From contig NZ_MDGK01000058.1 of the NCBI RefSeq assembly GCF_001870465.1, positions 213,055 through 277,054 on the forward strand: a stretch of 64,000 nucleotides of DNA. Reading direction: 5' to 3'. Below the pieces are notes generated by a model. The model saw only the letters and a list, made by a program, of their open reading frames with translations, was not told where the DNA came from and ran no database searches. The translations under genes and the position numbers were made by a program. Source of the stretch: Pseudomonas extremorientalis (GTDB lineage Bacteria; Pseudomonadota; Gammaproteobacteria; Pseudomonadales; Pseudomonadaceae). Position 1 is the stretch's first letter; each line of letters starts with the position of its first letter. Below, piece by piece: positions 41,922 through 50,706 of this stretch.

Positions 41922-42502
41922 GCCAGGCCCTCTTCGGCAAAGGGCAACAGGCTGCGACGCAGGTTCTGCAATTGGGCTTCGAGGCCCAGCTCCACGGAGC
42001 CGGCCGGGCTGTTCAGGCGAGCCTGTCCGGCGCTCAGCTGTTCATCCGCATCCACCGCGATTGCCAATCCCTCCAGCTTGAGGCGTTGGCGCAGGGCGTC
42101 CACGTCCGCCGGCGGCACCCACAAGGTCAGGGCCTGGTCCTGGCGAAACGCACTCAACGCCTGGCGGGTACTGCGCACCACACGCTCGGCGTTGTCCAAC
42201 TCCCCCAGCACTTCGTGCACGATACCCAGGGCCAGGTCGACCAGGGACGTTTCCAGACTGCTCAAGTAATGCTGCACCTGGGCTTGGGTAGCGAGCAGCA
42301 GTTGCGCCACCTGTTCAGCGCCGGCTTGCCGGGCACTTTCAAAGCCCTCTGCGCGGGCACTGCTCAGCCACTGCTCGCTGTCGGCGCGGATCTGCTCGGC
42401 CTGCGCCTTGGCCGCTTGCAGGAAGGCAAAGCCATCGCTCCACAACGCGGCGTCTTCGGCGCGCAGGATGCGGGCGGTGGGACGGCTTGGCAGTTCACTC
42501 AT
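41918..42502 (-). CDS. sctL: T3SS ATPase stator SctL (NolV-like)
   Basis: A 194-aa FliH/YscL/HrpE-family protein: helical N-terminal half (FLQAAKAQAEQIRADSEQWLSSARAEGFESARQAGAEQ) and a compact C-terminal domain (SLVDLALGIVHEVLGELDNAERVVRSTRQALSAF). It links SctN to the sorting platform. ATG 42502 overlaps the sctK stop. Confidence 0.88.
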   Translation of the reverse strand: MSELPSRPTARILRAEDAALWSDGFAFLQAAKAQAEQIRADSEQWLSSARAEGFESARQAGAEQVAQLLLATQAQVQHYLSSLETSLVDLALGIVHEVLGELDNAERVVRSTRQALSAFRQDQALTLWVPPADVDALRQRLKLEGLAIAVDADEQLSAGQARLNSPAGSVELGLEAQLQNLRRSLLPFAEEGLA

Positions 42503-43113
42503 GGCGTGATCTCCTCGGCCAGCAGGCACGCAGCGGCGGCCTGGACGATTTCCAGGTCGCGCGGTACACGGGCGCCGTGGCCCTGGGGAAAGGCAAAGCG
42601 CAAACGCAGCCAGCCCTGCCAGTCGGCGTGCTGGGCGTGCAGCCAGGCCGCGACACAGCCTTGGCCATCGCGGTCGACGGCGTCGACCAACTCGACCGGC
42701 TCGCGCAGCAGATCCGCCGCACCACCGAGTTGGCGCAAGGCCAGGGCACTCACGAAGACCTCAGCGCCCAGGCCTTCGCGCAATTCGTTGACCACCTCGC
42801 GACGGATCTCGCGGCTCAGGGTCGGGGCGTGCCAGATGGCGCCGCACAACCTCGGCAAGCGGGCAAACTGTGCCGGCGACAACAACAGCACCGCCAAGTC
42901 CGCCGCCATCGGCGTGGTCAATTGCGCCATGGGTGCCAGTTGATAATGACTGACCAACAACTGCTCCAGGCGCTGGCGAAAGCGTGTCTGGCCCTGCATC
43001 GCCTGCAGCACGGCGTCTGACAATTCATCGGCAAAACATGCACCCAGGCTCGGCCCGCGCACAAACCGCAGCGGCTCGGCAATCAGCCCCTGCCAGCGTT
43101 CGAACAAACTCAT
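42499..43113 (-). CDS. sctK: T3SS sorting platform protein SctK (NolU-like)
   Basis: A 204-aa soluble protein in the position of nolU/sctK between sctJ and sctL. The sequence is weakly conserved (LLLSPAQFARLPRLCGAIWHAPTLSREIRREVVNELREGLG resembles the SctK/HrpD core). It connects the cytoplasmic pods to the membrane ring. Overlaps on both sides support one operon. Confidence 0.75.
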   Translation of the reverse strand: MSLFERWQGLIAEPLRFVRGPSLGACFADELSDAVLQAMQGQTRFRQRLEQLLVSHYQLAPMAQLTTPMAADLAVLLLSPAQFARLPRLCGAIWHAPTLSREIRREVVNELREGLGAEVFVSALALRQLGGAADLLREPVELVDAVDRDGQGCVAAWLHAQHADWQGWLRLRFAFPQGHGARVPRDLEIVQAAAACLLAEEITP

Positions 43114-43892
43114 TCACCCTCCTTGAGCACATACAACGCCTGGGACTGACGACATGCCCACTGCTGACGGGCGAGCACACCCACCGCACCGAGTGCGATC
43201 AGCGACAAGGCCCCGAACATCAGCCGCGCCTGGGCCAGGTTGTCTTCCAGCAGCCACAGGCCCATGAAGCGCGCCAGGCGCGGTTGCGCCGGGTTCTGGC
43301 TGATGGCGACGGCGGCCTTGATCGCCGTCACCGAAACGCCGTCGTAACTCAGCCCGGAGATACCGTTGGCGACCAGGGTCTTGATCTGCGGGATCAGCGT
43401 ATTGATGTCGGTGCCCGGGTCGTAACGCACCAGTACCGAGGCCGATGACGGCGAGATCACGCGCTTGAGCAGGTCGTTGTCCGGCAGCACCACGTGCACG
43501 CGGGCAGCGACGATGCCGTCGATCTGCGACACCGAATGCGAAAGCTCTTCGCTGAGCGCATAGATCATCTGCGCCCGCTCCTGCACCGGCGACGACACCA
43601 GGCCATTGCCCTTGAACACCTCGCCCATGTTGGAAAAACTCTGCTGCGGCAGGCCGGCGTTGTCGAGCAGGGTCATGGCTTCGGCAAAGCGTGACTCATC
43701 GACCACCACCTTGAGCTGGCCGTTGTCCTGGGCCTTGCGCTCGGCCGGGACGCCACCGCGCAGCAGTACCGCGACCATGGCGTTGGCGTCGCGCTCGCTG
43801 AGGTTGGTGTAGAGGTCGGTGTTGCACGCCTGCAACAGGCTGGCGAGCAGGCCGATCAGCAACAGGCGCAGCGCACGGTTTGGGCTTGGCAT
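43110..43892 (-). CDS. sctJ: T3SS inner-ring lipoprotein SctJ
   Basis: A 260-aa protein of the YscJ/PrgK/FliF family. A lipoprotein signal ends at Cys23 (LLIGLLASLLQAC). Two ring-building domains follow (LYTNLSERDANAMVAVLLRGGVPAERK, then VVLPDNDLLKRVISPSSASVLVRYDPG), then a C-terminal membrane helix. ATG 43892 was chosen because it places the signal peptide correctly. Confidence 0.95.
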   Translation of the reverse strand: MPSPNRALRLLLIGLLASLLQACNTDLYTNLSERDANAMVAVLLRGGVPAERKAQDNGQLKVVVDESRFAEAMTLLDNAGLPQQSFSNMGEVFKGNGLVSSPVQERAQMIYALSEELSHSVSQIDGIVAARVHVVLPDNDLLKRVISPSSASVLVRYDPGTDINTLIPQIKTLVANGISGLSYDGVSVTAIKAAVAISQNPAQPRLARFMGLWLLEDNLAQARLMFGALSLIALGAVGVLARQQWACRQSQALYVLKEGE

Positions 43893-43896
43893 GATG

Positions 43897-44331
43897 TTAT
43901 TGCCCCTTGAGCAGCGTGTTGGCGGAGCCGGAAATCTGTGTCGCACCGCGCACCACCATCTGGGTTTCGATGGAGTAATCGAACATCTTGCCCAGGGAGT
44001 GGACGATCTGGTCGACCTGTTGCTCGCCGACTTTTTTCCCGGGTTCACCCTGGGGCGAAGCACTGGCGGTGCGGATTTCTGCCTGGGCCGGCGGCGGTGC
44101 CGAAGGATTGTTGGTGAGCAGGTCGGCGCGCTCGGAAAACGCCCGCGTACGGTCGATGAAACTGTTCATGCGCTCCATCAGGCCCGAGCCGATCTGGTGC
44201 GGGCTGGCGCCTTCGGGCATGCCCTTGGCGGTGTTGGCCATGTGCTCGAACAGGTTCTGCGAGGCCCCGGCGGGCCCCGCGCCGGCAGACGGCGGCAACG
44301 CCGAAGCGCCGGCGGCGAGACTGATAGTCAT
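43897..44331 (-). CDS. sctI: T3SS inner rod protein SctI (NolB-like)
   Basis: A 144-aa protein just upstream of sctJ, the usual place of the inner rod gene. The C-terminal helix (VVRGATQISGSANTLLKGQ) fits the YscI/HrpB/NolB rod motif, while the N-terminal half is Ala/Gly/Pro-rich and flexible. The 5-bp gap to sctJ supports co-translation. Confidence 0.8.
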   Translation of the reverse strand: MTISLAAGASALPPSAGAGPAGASQNLFEHMANTAKGMPEGASPHQIGSGLMERMNSFIDRTRAFSERADLLTNNPSAPPPAQAEIRTASASPQGEPGKKVGEQQVDQIVHSLGKMFDYSIETQMVVRGATQISGSANTLLKGQ

Positions 44332-44340
44332 AGGGGCTTC

Positions 44341-44574
44341 CTACTCTTCGTCGTCATCGGACATGGCGTCGTTCAGCAGTTCCTGCATCTTCGGCATGAT
44401 GATGAACTGGCCGCCGTAAGTGACCGCCTGGGTGATGAACGAATCGGTGAGTTCGGCGTCGGTGGGCTCGGCGGGCTTATCGCCGGCCTTGGCGTTATCC
44501 ACCGCCGCGTTGAACCTGGCTTCAGGGCTGGCGCCACCAGGGGCGAGATTGCTGTCTACGGCCGTTACGGACAT
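44341..44574 (-). CDS. 77-aa T3SS-operon protein of unknown role
   Basis: A small protein between rhcC1 and sctI with GGAG 8 nt before the ATG. The N-terminal half is flexible, followed by a helical segment (ELTDSFITQAVTYGGQFIIMPKMQELLNDAM) and a very acidic end (SDDDEE). Size and place would suit a needle subunit or a rod chaperone, but the acidic C terminus is unlike needle proteins. No family was recognised. Confidence 0.6.
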   Translation of the reverse strand: MSVTAVDSNLAPGGASPEARFNAAVDNAKAGDKPAEPTDAELTDSFITQAVTYGGQFIIMPKMQELLNDAMSDDDEE

Positions 44575-44586
44575 GGTGCTGCTCCT

Positions 44587-45150
44587 TTACTGGGTTGGGG
44601 TTTCGGTACTGACTTGGGCGCCACGGAATACCCGCACACCGCGCTCGCGCGCCACCGGGGCGGCGGTGACCTTGGGTTGCAGGTGATCGACATGCTGCTG
44701 CACCAGCGCCAGGTACGGCGGTGGTCCGGACACGAACACTTCATCGCCCTCGGGGCCGTTGCGCATGGACAACTGCTGGCCGAACACATCGAGGTTGCCG
44801 AGGTAGGCCTGCAACTGGTCGAGGTCCAGGGCACTGGCCTTGAAGAGCCTGGTGCTGATTTCATCGCTGGCGTTGAGGTACAAGAGGTTGCCGTCGAAGT
44901 ACCAGGTGAGGCCGTTGGTGCTGCACAGGGTTTGCAGGAACTCCCCGGCGGTGGCCGCGCGAATCGTGCTGCGGGCCTTGCCGCGGACCTTGTCGGAGAG
45001 CACCAGCGGCACATCGAGGTTGTGCCCGAATTCTTCCAGGGCACTGCGCACGTCCTGGTCCACCAGCACGTAGGCGTAGGGTTGGGAGAACCAGTCAGGC
45101 TCTTCGGCAGCGTGGGCGAAACTGGCGCTGAACAGGCATAGGACAGCCAT
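44587..45150 (-). CDS. rhcC1: T3SS secretin N-terminal fragment RhcC1 (NolW-like)
   Basis: A 187-aa exported protein holding only the periplasmic N0-N1 part of a secretin (DWFSQPYAYVLVDQDVRSALEEFGHNLDVPLVLSDKVRGKA, then FLQTLCSTNGLTWYFDGNLLYLN). The channel-forming secretin domain is absent and is encoded separately at 46583-47863. A separate nolW/rhcC1 gene next to the rod-sctJ genes is a hallmark of rhizobial-type T3SS. ATG 45150 starts a short signal peptide (cut at AHA). No good Shine-Dalgarno was seen. Confidence 0.88.
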   Translation of the reverse strand: MAVLCLFSASFAHAAEEPDWFSQPYAYVLVDQDVRSALEEFGHNLDVPLVLSDKVRGKARSTIRAATAGEFLQTLCSTNGLTWYFDGNLLYLNASDEISTRLFKASALDLDQLQAYLGNLDVFGQQLSMRNGPEGDEVFVSGPPPYLALVQQHVDHLQPKVTAAPVARERGVRVFRGAQVSTETPTQ

Positions 45151-45198
45151 CAAAAATATGCTTACATGGCCTCCGCCTTCGCCAGACGAGTTGTGACG

Positions 45199-45963
45199 AT
45201 GACCCCTAGATTTCTGCTCGCCAGTACCCTGCTGCTGACCGCCTGCGCCCACCCACCTGCGACCGATGCCGACAAGTCCCTGCAACTGGCCAATGACCTG
45301 AGCCAGCGCGGCGACTACGCCAGTGCGGCAGCGCTGTACGAGCGGGCGGCGCAGCAACCCGGCGCGGGTATCGAGCTGTGGCTCAAGCTCGGCCAGGCCA
45401 GGCTCGACGCCAAGGATGCGGCGGGCGCCGAGCGGGCCTTCCAGCAGGCCCTGGGGTTCGACGCCCGCAATGCCGAAGCCCTGCTCGGCCTGGGCACCGC
45501 GCAATTGCAAGTGGGCAAGACTCAGCGTGCCGTCACCGCCCTGGGCCAGGCGGCCGGGATCAGCGGCTTGCCGGTTGCGTACACCCGCCTGGGTGTCGCG
45601 CAGATCCTCAATGGCCAGGCCGCGGCGGCGCAAACCGCGTTCGCCAGGAGCCTGAGCCTCAAGCCCGACGACCTCGACAACCGCTGCAACCTGGCCCTGG
45701 CGTATGCGCTGGGCGGGCAGTCGCAGCAGGCGTTGGACACCATCGCCCCGGTCGCCCAGTCGCCCCGCGCATTGGCGCGGCATCAGCGTAATGAGTTGTT
45801 GGTGATGGTCTTGGCGGGGTACGAAGACCGCATCGCTGCACTGCCGTTGGACGATATTCCCGCTGCCGAACGGGCGCGGTTGGTGAACGAAGCCGAGCGC
45901 ATCAAGGCGATCAGCGATCCGGTGGCCCAGGCTCGGGAGTTGGGGTTGGTGGATCCGCGCTGA
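45199..45963 (+). CDS. TadD-like TPR lipoprotein
   Basis: A 254-aa protein with a lipoprotein signal (LASTLLLTACAHPP). About five tetratricopeptide repeats follow (GDYASAAALYERAAQQPGAGIELWLKLGQARLDAKDAAGAERAFQQAL and so on). TPR lipoproteins of the TadD type assist secretin assembly in Tad pili. It is divergent from rhcC1 with only 48 bp between and convergent with the CpaD-like gene. ATG 45199 was chosen because it gives a correct lipobox. Confidence 0.82.
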   Translation: MTPRFLLASTLLLTACAHPPATDADKSLQLANDLSQRGDYASAAALYERAAQQPGAGIELWLKLGQARLDAKDAAGAERAFQQALGFDARNAEALLGLGTAQLQVGKTQRAVTALGQAAGISGLPVAYTRLGVAQILNGQAAAAQTAFARSLSLKPDDLDNRCNLALAYALGGQSQQALDTIAPVAQSPRALARHQRNELLVMVLAGYEDRIAALPLDDIPAAERARLVNEAERIKAISDPVAQARELGLVDPR

Positions 45964-45984
45964 ATCTGTTGTGGGTGAGCTTTC

Positions 45985-46155
45985 TGTGGTGAACGGGCCT
46001 GTTGTGGCGAGCGGGCTTGCCCCGCGTTGGGGCGCGAAGCGGCCCCTGTCAAATTCACCGCATTCCAACAGACAGTTCTCAGCGCCTGGTTTTGGGGCTG
46101 CTTCGCAGCCCAACGCGGGGCAAGCCCGCTCGCCACAACAGGCCCGTTCACCACA
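45985..46155. repeat. REP-type element with 47-bp perfect inverted arms
   Basis: Bases 45985-46031 and 46109-46155 are exact inverted copies of 47 bp containing the REP core GCGAGCGGGCTTGCCCCGC. The inner region has a further inverted pair (GCGAAGC/GCTTCGC). It sits between two convergent genes, where such elements commonly lie. Confidence 0.9.
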
Positions 46156-46176
46156 ACAGGCCCGCTCGCCACAACA
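46134..46176 (+). repeat. short 18-bp tandem repeat after the REP element
   Basis: Units CACAACAGGCCCGTTCAC and CACAACAGGCCCGCTCGC follow each other with period 18 and end in a partial CACAACA. They appear to come from duplication of the REP arm end. Confidence 0.75.
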
Positions 46177-46187
46177 AGCAACACAGG

Positions 46188-46568
46188 TCATTGCTTGCCC
46201 CCCGCCGCATCGGCCTTGGCTTCTTGCTGATCCTTGCGCCGCTGCAATTGCTCGCGGTCAAACCCTTCGATGTACACCTGGGCAGCGCGGCCCACAGGCG
46301 CGGCCATGGCCGGGCCTGTGGGGCGGCCTTGGGTCAAGTCCTGCTTGCGCTCGACCATCTGCATCAGGTTCAAATTGTTCGCACAGCCGAGCGCCAACGT
46401 CGGCTTGAAATCCTCGCCCAGCCCAATGGTGTCCGTCGCCGGGGGTTGCTGGCATTGGGTCGGCAAGCCATCGGCGCGGTATTCGGATGAGTAGTACGTC
46501 GGCGCCAGGTGGGTCTGGCAACCCATCAGCGCCAGGGGCAACAGCAGCAATACACGTAAAACATTCAT
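46188..46568 (-). CDS. CpaD-like lipoprotein of the T3SS secretin module
   Basis: A 126-aa protein with a lipobox (LPLALMGC, Cys17). The segment TLALGCANNLNLMQMVERKQDLTQGRPTGPAMAAPVG matches the CpaD family of Tad pilus lipoproteins, which help place the CpaC secretin. ATG 46568 has AGGGGG 7 nt upstream. It follows rhcC2 by 14 bp and is the last gene of that operon. A pilotin role is inferred. Confidence 0.82.
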   Translation of the reverse strand: MNVLRVLLLLPLALMGCQTHLAPTYYSSEYRADGLPTQCQQPPATDTIGLGEDFKPTLALGCANNLNLMQMVERKQDLTQGRPTGPAMAAPVGRAAQVYIEGFDREQLQRRKDQQEAKADAAGGKQ

Positions 46569-46582
46569 GGCAGGCCCCCTGA

Positions 46583-47863
46583 TCAATTCATGTAGAAACC
46601 GAACGCCCCGCCGCTGCGCGGTCCGGTGGCCGCTGCGGTAGCCGGTGGTGCGTCGAGGGGCGTGGCGAGGGTGCGACCGCGCACCGGCTCCACCAGGTAC
46701 GGCGTAATCAGGATCACCAACTCGGTTTCATTGCGCTGGAAGCGCTTGGAGCGGAACAGGTTGCCGAGGATCGGCAGGTCACCCAGCAGCGGCAGTTTCT
46801 CGATGTCCTGGCTGCTTTCCCGCTGGAACAGCCCGGCGATGGCGAAGGTCTGCCCGCTGCCGACTTCCACCCGCGTATCGGCGCGGCGCACGCTGAAGGA
46901 CGGCACATGAAAGTTGCCGAAATCCACGGTGCCGCCACTGACCACGCTGCTGACTTCCGGGCGCACCTGCAGGGCGATGCGGCCGTTGGGCAGCAGGGTC
47001 GGGTTGAACAACAGCGACACGCCGAACGACTTGTATTCGATGCCCACCAGGTCGCGGTTGACCGGCACCGGGATCGCCACTTCGCCACCGGCGAGGAAGC
47101 TGGCGGTCTGGCCGGTCATGGCGGTGATGTTCGGCTCGGCGAGAATCTGCAGCACACCGTTGGCCTGCAAGGCGTCGAGCATGCCGTCGATATTCACATT
47201 GCCCGAGCCTGCGCCCGCTGCGGCCAAGCCACCCGCCGAGGCTGCGGCCAATGGCCCGCCGGTGATCAGGCCGAACGAGAACGTGCCGTTGTTGAACATC
47301 GCGTTCCAGTTCACGCCGTAGTGCAGCAACTCCGAACGCGACACTTCGGCAAAGCGCACCCGCAAGTTCACTTGGGCGGCCCCTGCGTACTCGGTGGTGT
47401 TGATCGCGCTCTGGAAACCCTGCCCCTGGGGATTGAGCAGCGCGTTCAAGTCCGTGGCTTCCGCTACCGATCCCACGGTGCCTTTGGCGATCAGACGGTT
47501 ACCCGCGCCGCTGATCTGCGCAGCGTTGCCGGGATGCAATGCCTGCATCGGCGCCGTCACCGCCTGGCTGGCGCTGCTGACGGCCAGGCTCAGGCTCGCC
47601 AGTTGCTGACCGTCACTGCCGAGGGCGATCAGGCTGGTATTGCCCGGCGCCTTGCCGAAGATGTAGAGGGTGCCCGGTGACACCACCTGCAAGTCGGCCA
47701 CATTCGGCTCGGCCACCAACACCGTGTCCACGGGGGCGACAAAATGCAGGATGCGCCCTTCGCCGGAGGCCAGGGCGATAGAACCTCCGGCACCGGCGGC
47801 GATTTCCTGAGCCTGGCTCACACACGAAAACACAGTCAGCAACAACGCACAAAAACGCATCAT
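46583..47863 (-). CDS. rhcC2: T3SS secretin RhcC2 (CpaC/Tad-like)
   Basis: A 426-aa outer-membrane channel protein with a signal peptide (MMRFCALLLTVFSCVSQAQ). The pilus-secretin N-terminal domain (GEGRILHFVAPVDTVLVAEPNVADLQVVSPGTLYIFGKAPGNTSLIAL) and the secretin domain (VQVNLRVRFAEVSR-type start, LQILAEPNITAMTGQTASFLAGGEVAIPV, and LPLLGDLPILGNLFRSKRFQRNETELVILITPYLVEP) are those of CpaC/RcpA of Tad pili. It overlaps sctV by 4 bp, so it belongs to the T3SS operon. Confidence 0.92.
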   Translation of the reverse strand: MMRFCALLLTVFSCVSQAQEIAAGAGGSIALASGEGRILHFVAPVDTVLVAEPNVADLQVVSPGTLYIFGKAPGNTSLIALGSDGQQLASLSLAVSSASQAVTAPMQALHPGNAAQISGAGNRLIAKGTVGSVAEATDLNALLNPQGQGFQSAINTTEYAGAAQVNLRVRFAEVSRSELLHYGVNWNAMFNNGTFSFGLITGGPLAAASAGGLAAAGAGSGNVNIDGMLDALQANGVLQILAEPNITAMTGQTASFLAGGEVAIPVPVNRDLVGIEYKSFGVSLLFNPTLLPNGRIALQVRPEVSSVVSGGTVDFGNFHVPSFSVRRADTRVEVGSGQTFAIAGLFQRESSQDIEKLPLLGDLPILGNLFRSKRFQRNETELVILITPYLVEPVRGRTLATPLDAPPATAAATGPRSGGAFGFYMN

Positions 47864-49992
47864 GAGGCAGACGCCAGGGGAGTGACGGAAGCCGCGGCAG
47901 GCCCGCGGCGATTGGAAATCTCGGTCAGGCTGATGGTCACCAGCGCTTGCAGGTTGTACTCGGTGGCCAGCTCGCGGAACGACAGCACCGCCAGTTCCAG
48001 CTCGCCGCGCACCACCAGGCGGCGCAGGCTGCGGCGCAGTTCCGGGTGCACCAGCAACACCGCGCTGTTGACCTCGCGGGTGTGCTCGCACGCCTGGCGC
48101 AGTTGGGCGAGCAAGGCGCGGCTGACGTCCTCGGGGATCAACTCGCGCTGCGGTTCCTGGCGACGCAGGGAGCCGCGCAACTGGTCTTCCAGGCCCGGCG
48201 CCAGCACCAGCGCACCGATCACCCGGTTGCGGTCGGCGTACTGATGGCTGATCTGCCGTGCCAACGCGGCGCGCAGGTGCTCTGCCAGGCGCCCGGCATC
48301 GGTTTCACGGGCGCCCCACTCCACCATGGCTTCGAGCAAGGCGCGCTGGTTGCGGATCGACACGCCTTCGCCCACCAGCAAACGCAGGGTCTCGGCCACC
48401 CGCTGCAACGGCACCAGGCGCAGGGCTTCCTTGACCAGTTCGCCGTAGGTGGCCTCGGTGCGCTCCAGCAGCAGGCGGGTTTCCTGGATGCCGAGAAAGT
48501 CGGCGGCATAGCGGCGCAGGCTGCGTTCCAGCACACCGCGCAACACCTCGTCGGGCAGCAGGAAACCGATGCCGGCGTTGCGCAACGTGTCTTCGTGTTG
48601 GCGCTCGACCCAGTGGGCGTTGCGGCCCGTGAGCGGCGAATCGGCCTGCACCGTGGCGAGGTCGAGCAACTGCACATGCACCGGATCGTCCTGCACCAGC
48701 AGGCAGTTGGTCGGCAACTCGCCTTCGCTTACCGGCACGCCTTCCAGGGACACGCGGAAACTGCCAGGCGTGGCCTTGGCTTCCATGTAGATGCCCGGTA
48801 CCGGTATATCCACGCCGAGTTCGGTGCGCAGGTCGTGGCACAGCGCTTCGACGCGTTGGCGCAGCAGTTGGCGCGGTGCGCTTTGGGACACGCCGCTGCC
48901 GAGGGTCAGCAGCACGCGGGTATCGGGCAACAGGTTGTCATCCCGTTCGGCCTGGGCTTCGACCACCGGCTCCGGCGTCTCGACCAGCACTTCAAGTTCC
49001 GGCTGGCGGTGATGCCGGCGATACATCATGAATGCCGCGCCACCGAACACCAGGGACAAGCCGAGGAACACCCAGGTCGGAAACCCCGGCAGCAGGCTCA
49101 CGCCGATCATGATCAACGCGGTCAACCCCAGAGCGCGGTAGCTGGCGCCCAGTTGCTTGATGATCTCGCTGCCCAGGTCCCCCGCTTCGCCGTCGCTGTT
49201 GACGCGAGTGACCACGGTGCCCGCCGCCACCGAAATCAGCAGCGCCGGGATCTGTGCAATCAGGCCGTCACCCACGGTGAGCAACGAGTAGGTGTGCACC
49301 GCCACGCCGAACGGCATGTCGCGCTCGATCATGCCGATCAGCATGCCGCCCAGCAGGTTGACCGCCAGGATCACCAGGCCGGCGATGGCATCGCCCTTCA
49401 CGAACTTCATGGCGCCGTCCATCGCGCCGAACATCTGGCTTTCACGCTCCAATCGCGAGCGGCGACGACGGGCTTCGGCCTGGTCGATATCACCATTGCG
49501 CAGGTCGTTGTCGATGCTCATCTGCTTGCCGGGCATCGCATCCAGGGTGAAGCGCGCGGCCACTTCCGCCACGCGCTCGGCACCCTTGGTGATCACCACG
49601 AACTGCGCCACGGTGATGATCAGGAACACCACCATGCCCACCACCACTTGCCCGGCGATCACGAAGTCGCCGAAGGCCTTGACGATATGCCCGGCGTCGC
49701 CGTGCAGCAGGATCAAACGGGTGGTGGTGATCGACAGCGACAGGCGAAACAGCGTGCTGAGCAGGATCAGCGGCGGCAGCGCGGAGAACTCTACCGAGTG
49801 GCCGATGTAGAAGGCCACGATCAGGATCAGGATGCTCAGGGCGATATTGAGACCGATCAGCGCGTCCACCAGGTAGGTGGGCAGCGGGATGATCATCATC
49901 ACAATCGCCATCAGCATGAATGCGACGATGATCACGTCGGTGCGCTGGGCAGCCAGGCGCGCCAGGTTGTTCAGGCGGTTGAGCGCACTCAT
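47860..49992 (-). CDS. sctV: T3SS export gate protein SctV
   Basis: A 710-aa FlhA/YscV/HrcV-family protein. Eight N-terminal membrane helices come first, with LSLSITTTRLILLHGDAGHIV, the FHIPEP-type loop (RFTLDAMPGKQMSIDNDLRNGDIDQAEARRRRSRLERESQMFGAMDGAMKFVKGDAIAG), and a large cytoplasmic domain. It forms the nonameric export gate ring. It overlaps the TPR gene and rhcC2 by 4 bp each. ATG 49992 gives the usual length. Confidence 0.96.
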   Translation of the reverse strand: MSALNRLNNLARLAAQRTDVIIVAFMLMAIVMMIIPLPTYLVDALIGLNIALSILILIVAFYIGHSVEFSALPPLILLSTLFRLSLSITTTRLILLHGDAGHIVKAFGDFVIAGQVVVGMVVFLIITVAQFVVITKGAERVAEVAARFTLDAMPGKQMSIDNDLRNGDIDQAEARRRRSRLERESQMFGAMDGAMKFVKGDAIAGLVILAVNLLGGMLIGMIERDMPFGVAVHTYSLLTVGDGLIAQIPALLISVAAGTVVTRVNSDGEAGDLGSEIIKQLGASYRALGLTALIMIGVSLLPGFPTWVFLGLSLVFGGAAFMMYRRHHRQPELEVLVETPEPVVEAQAERDDNLLPDTRVLLTLGSGVSQSAPRQLLRQRVEALCHDLRTELGVDIPVPGIYMEAKATPGSFRVSLEGVPVSEGELPTNCLLVQDDPVHVQLLDLATVQADSPLTGRNAHWVERQHEDTLRNAGIGFLLPDEVLRGVLERSLRRYAADFLGIQETRLLLERTEATYGELVKEALRLVPLQRVAETLRLLVGEGVSIRNQRALLEAMVEWGARETDAGRLAEHLRAALARQISHQYADRNRVIGALVLAPGLEDQLRGSLRRQEPQRELIPEDVSRALLAQLRQACEHTREVNSAVLLVHPELRRSLRRLVVRGELELAVLSFRELATEYNLQALVTISLTEISNRRGPAAASVTPLASAS

Positions 49993-50324
49993 GCGCCGGC
50001 CCTGCGTGCAGCCAGATAGCGTTTGAAGCACTGGCGCGCGTCGTCCTTGCGCTCGCCGTACCACAAGGCGCGGGCGCGCAACAGCAACAGGCTGGCGGAC
50101 TCGCCTTCCAGCGCCACCAGACGGTCCAGGGCGCCGAGGGCGCGGGACGCGTCGCCGCTGTCGGTGAAAGCCAGCACCAGCGAGCGCAGCAACACGCCGT
50201 CATCGGGGGCGACGTTGACCGCGATCAGCAGCATCACCAGGGCGCGCTGGGACTGGCCATTGCGCCGGTACAGCTCGCCGATGCCCTTGAGCAGTTGCAC
50301 GGCGTCGTCGTTATCGCGGGCCAT
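49989..50324 (-). CDS. T3SS TPR protein upstream of sctV (y4yS/SctY-like)
   Basis: A 111-aa soluble protein with about three tetratricopeptide repeats (LLKGIGELYRRNGQSQRALVMLLIAVNVAPDDGVLLRSLVLAF, then LLLLRARALWYGERKDDARQCFKRYL). TPR proteins next to sctV in rhizobial T3SS are thought to act as assembly chaperones. It overlaps sctV and touches the 118-aa gene. Confidence 0.75.
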   Translation of the reverse strand: MARDNDDAVQLLKGIGELYRRNGQSQRALVMLLIAVNVAPDDGVLLRSLVLAFTDSGDASRALGALDRLVALEGESASLLLLRARALWYGERKDDARQCFKRYLAARRAGA

Positions 50325-50680
50325 CAGGCGTGTACCTCCGAGCGTTGCTGTGCGAGGGTGCGGCGCATCTCGATCTCTTCGCCGATCAGCTCGACGGCCA
50401 GTGCCTTGATGTGTGGCTCGGCGTCCAGGCTTGGCAGGATGTGTTCCATCACATGCTCCAGCAGTTCCAGGGAGCGAGCACTGCCGAACAACAGCGAGTC
50501 GACGCCAGCGGCGCCGGTGAGTTCTTCGAGGTCGCTGCGCAGGGAGCGACGGGTGTGGGTCTTGCGGGTCTTGAGCACCGCTTCGAAGGCGGTGGCCTGG
50601 CGCGAATTGACCGGGCGCACAGCTTCGACCGGCGCACTGCGTACGTCACTGGGGATCAACGGGCGGGGTTCGACTTTCAT
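50324..50680 (-). CDS. 118-aa T3SS-operon protein of unknown role
   Basis: A soluble helical protein (RSLRSDLEELTGAAGVDSLLFGSARSLELLEHVMEHILPSLDAEPHIKALAVELIGEEIEMRRTLAQQR) after a basic, flexible N terminus. No signal peptide or membrane segment. It lies between sctD and the TPR gene and shares 1 bp with the latter. It may be a chaperone or export regulator. No family recognised. Confidence 0.65.
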   Translation of the reverse strand: MKVEPRPLIPSDVRSAPVEAVRPVNSRQATAFEAVLKTRKTHTRRSLRSDLEELTGAAGVDSLLFGSARSLELLEHVMEHILPSLDAEPHIKALAVELIGEEIEMRRTLAQQRSEVHA

Positions 50681-50706
50681 CCCAGGGCCTTAGCTTAAAA
50701 GCATGG

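Noticed and set aside
45166..45198. Longer start for the TadD-like gene (11 extra codons)
   Set aside because: The longer form would put extra residues (MASAFARRVVT) before an otherwise proper lipoprotein signal; ATG 45199 gives a normal lipobox distance.
47947..50019. 690-codon plus-strand frame opposite sctV
   Set aside because: Antisense shadow of a strongly conserved export gate gene; Gln/His-rich and without motifs.
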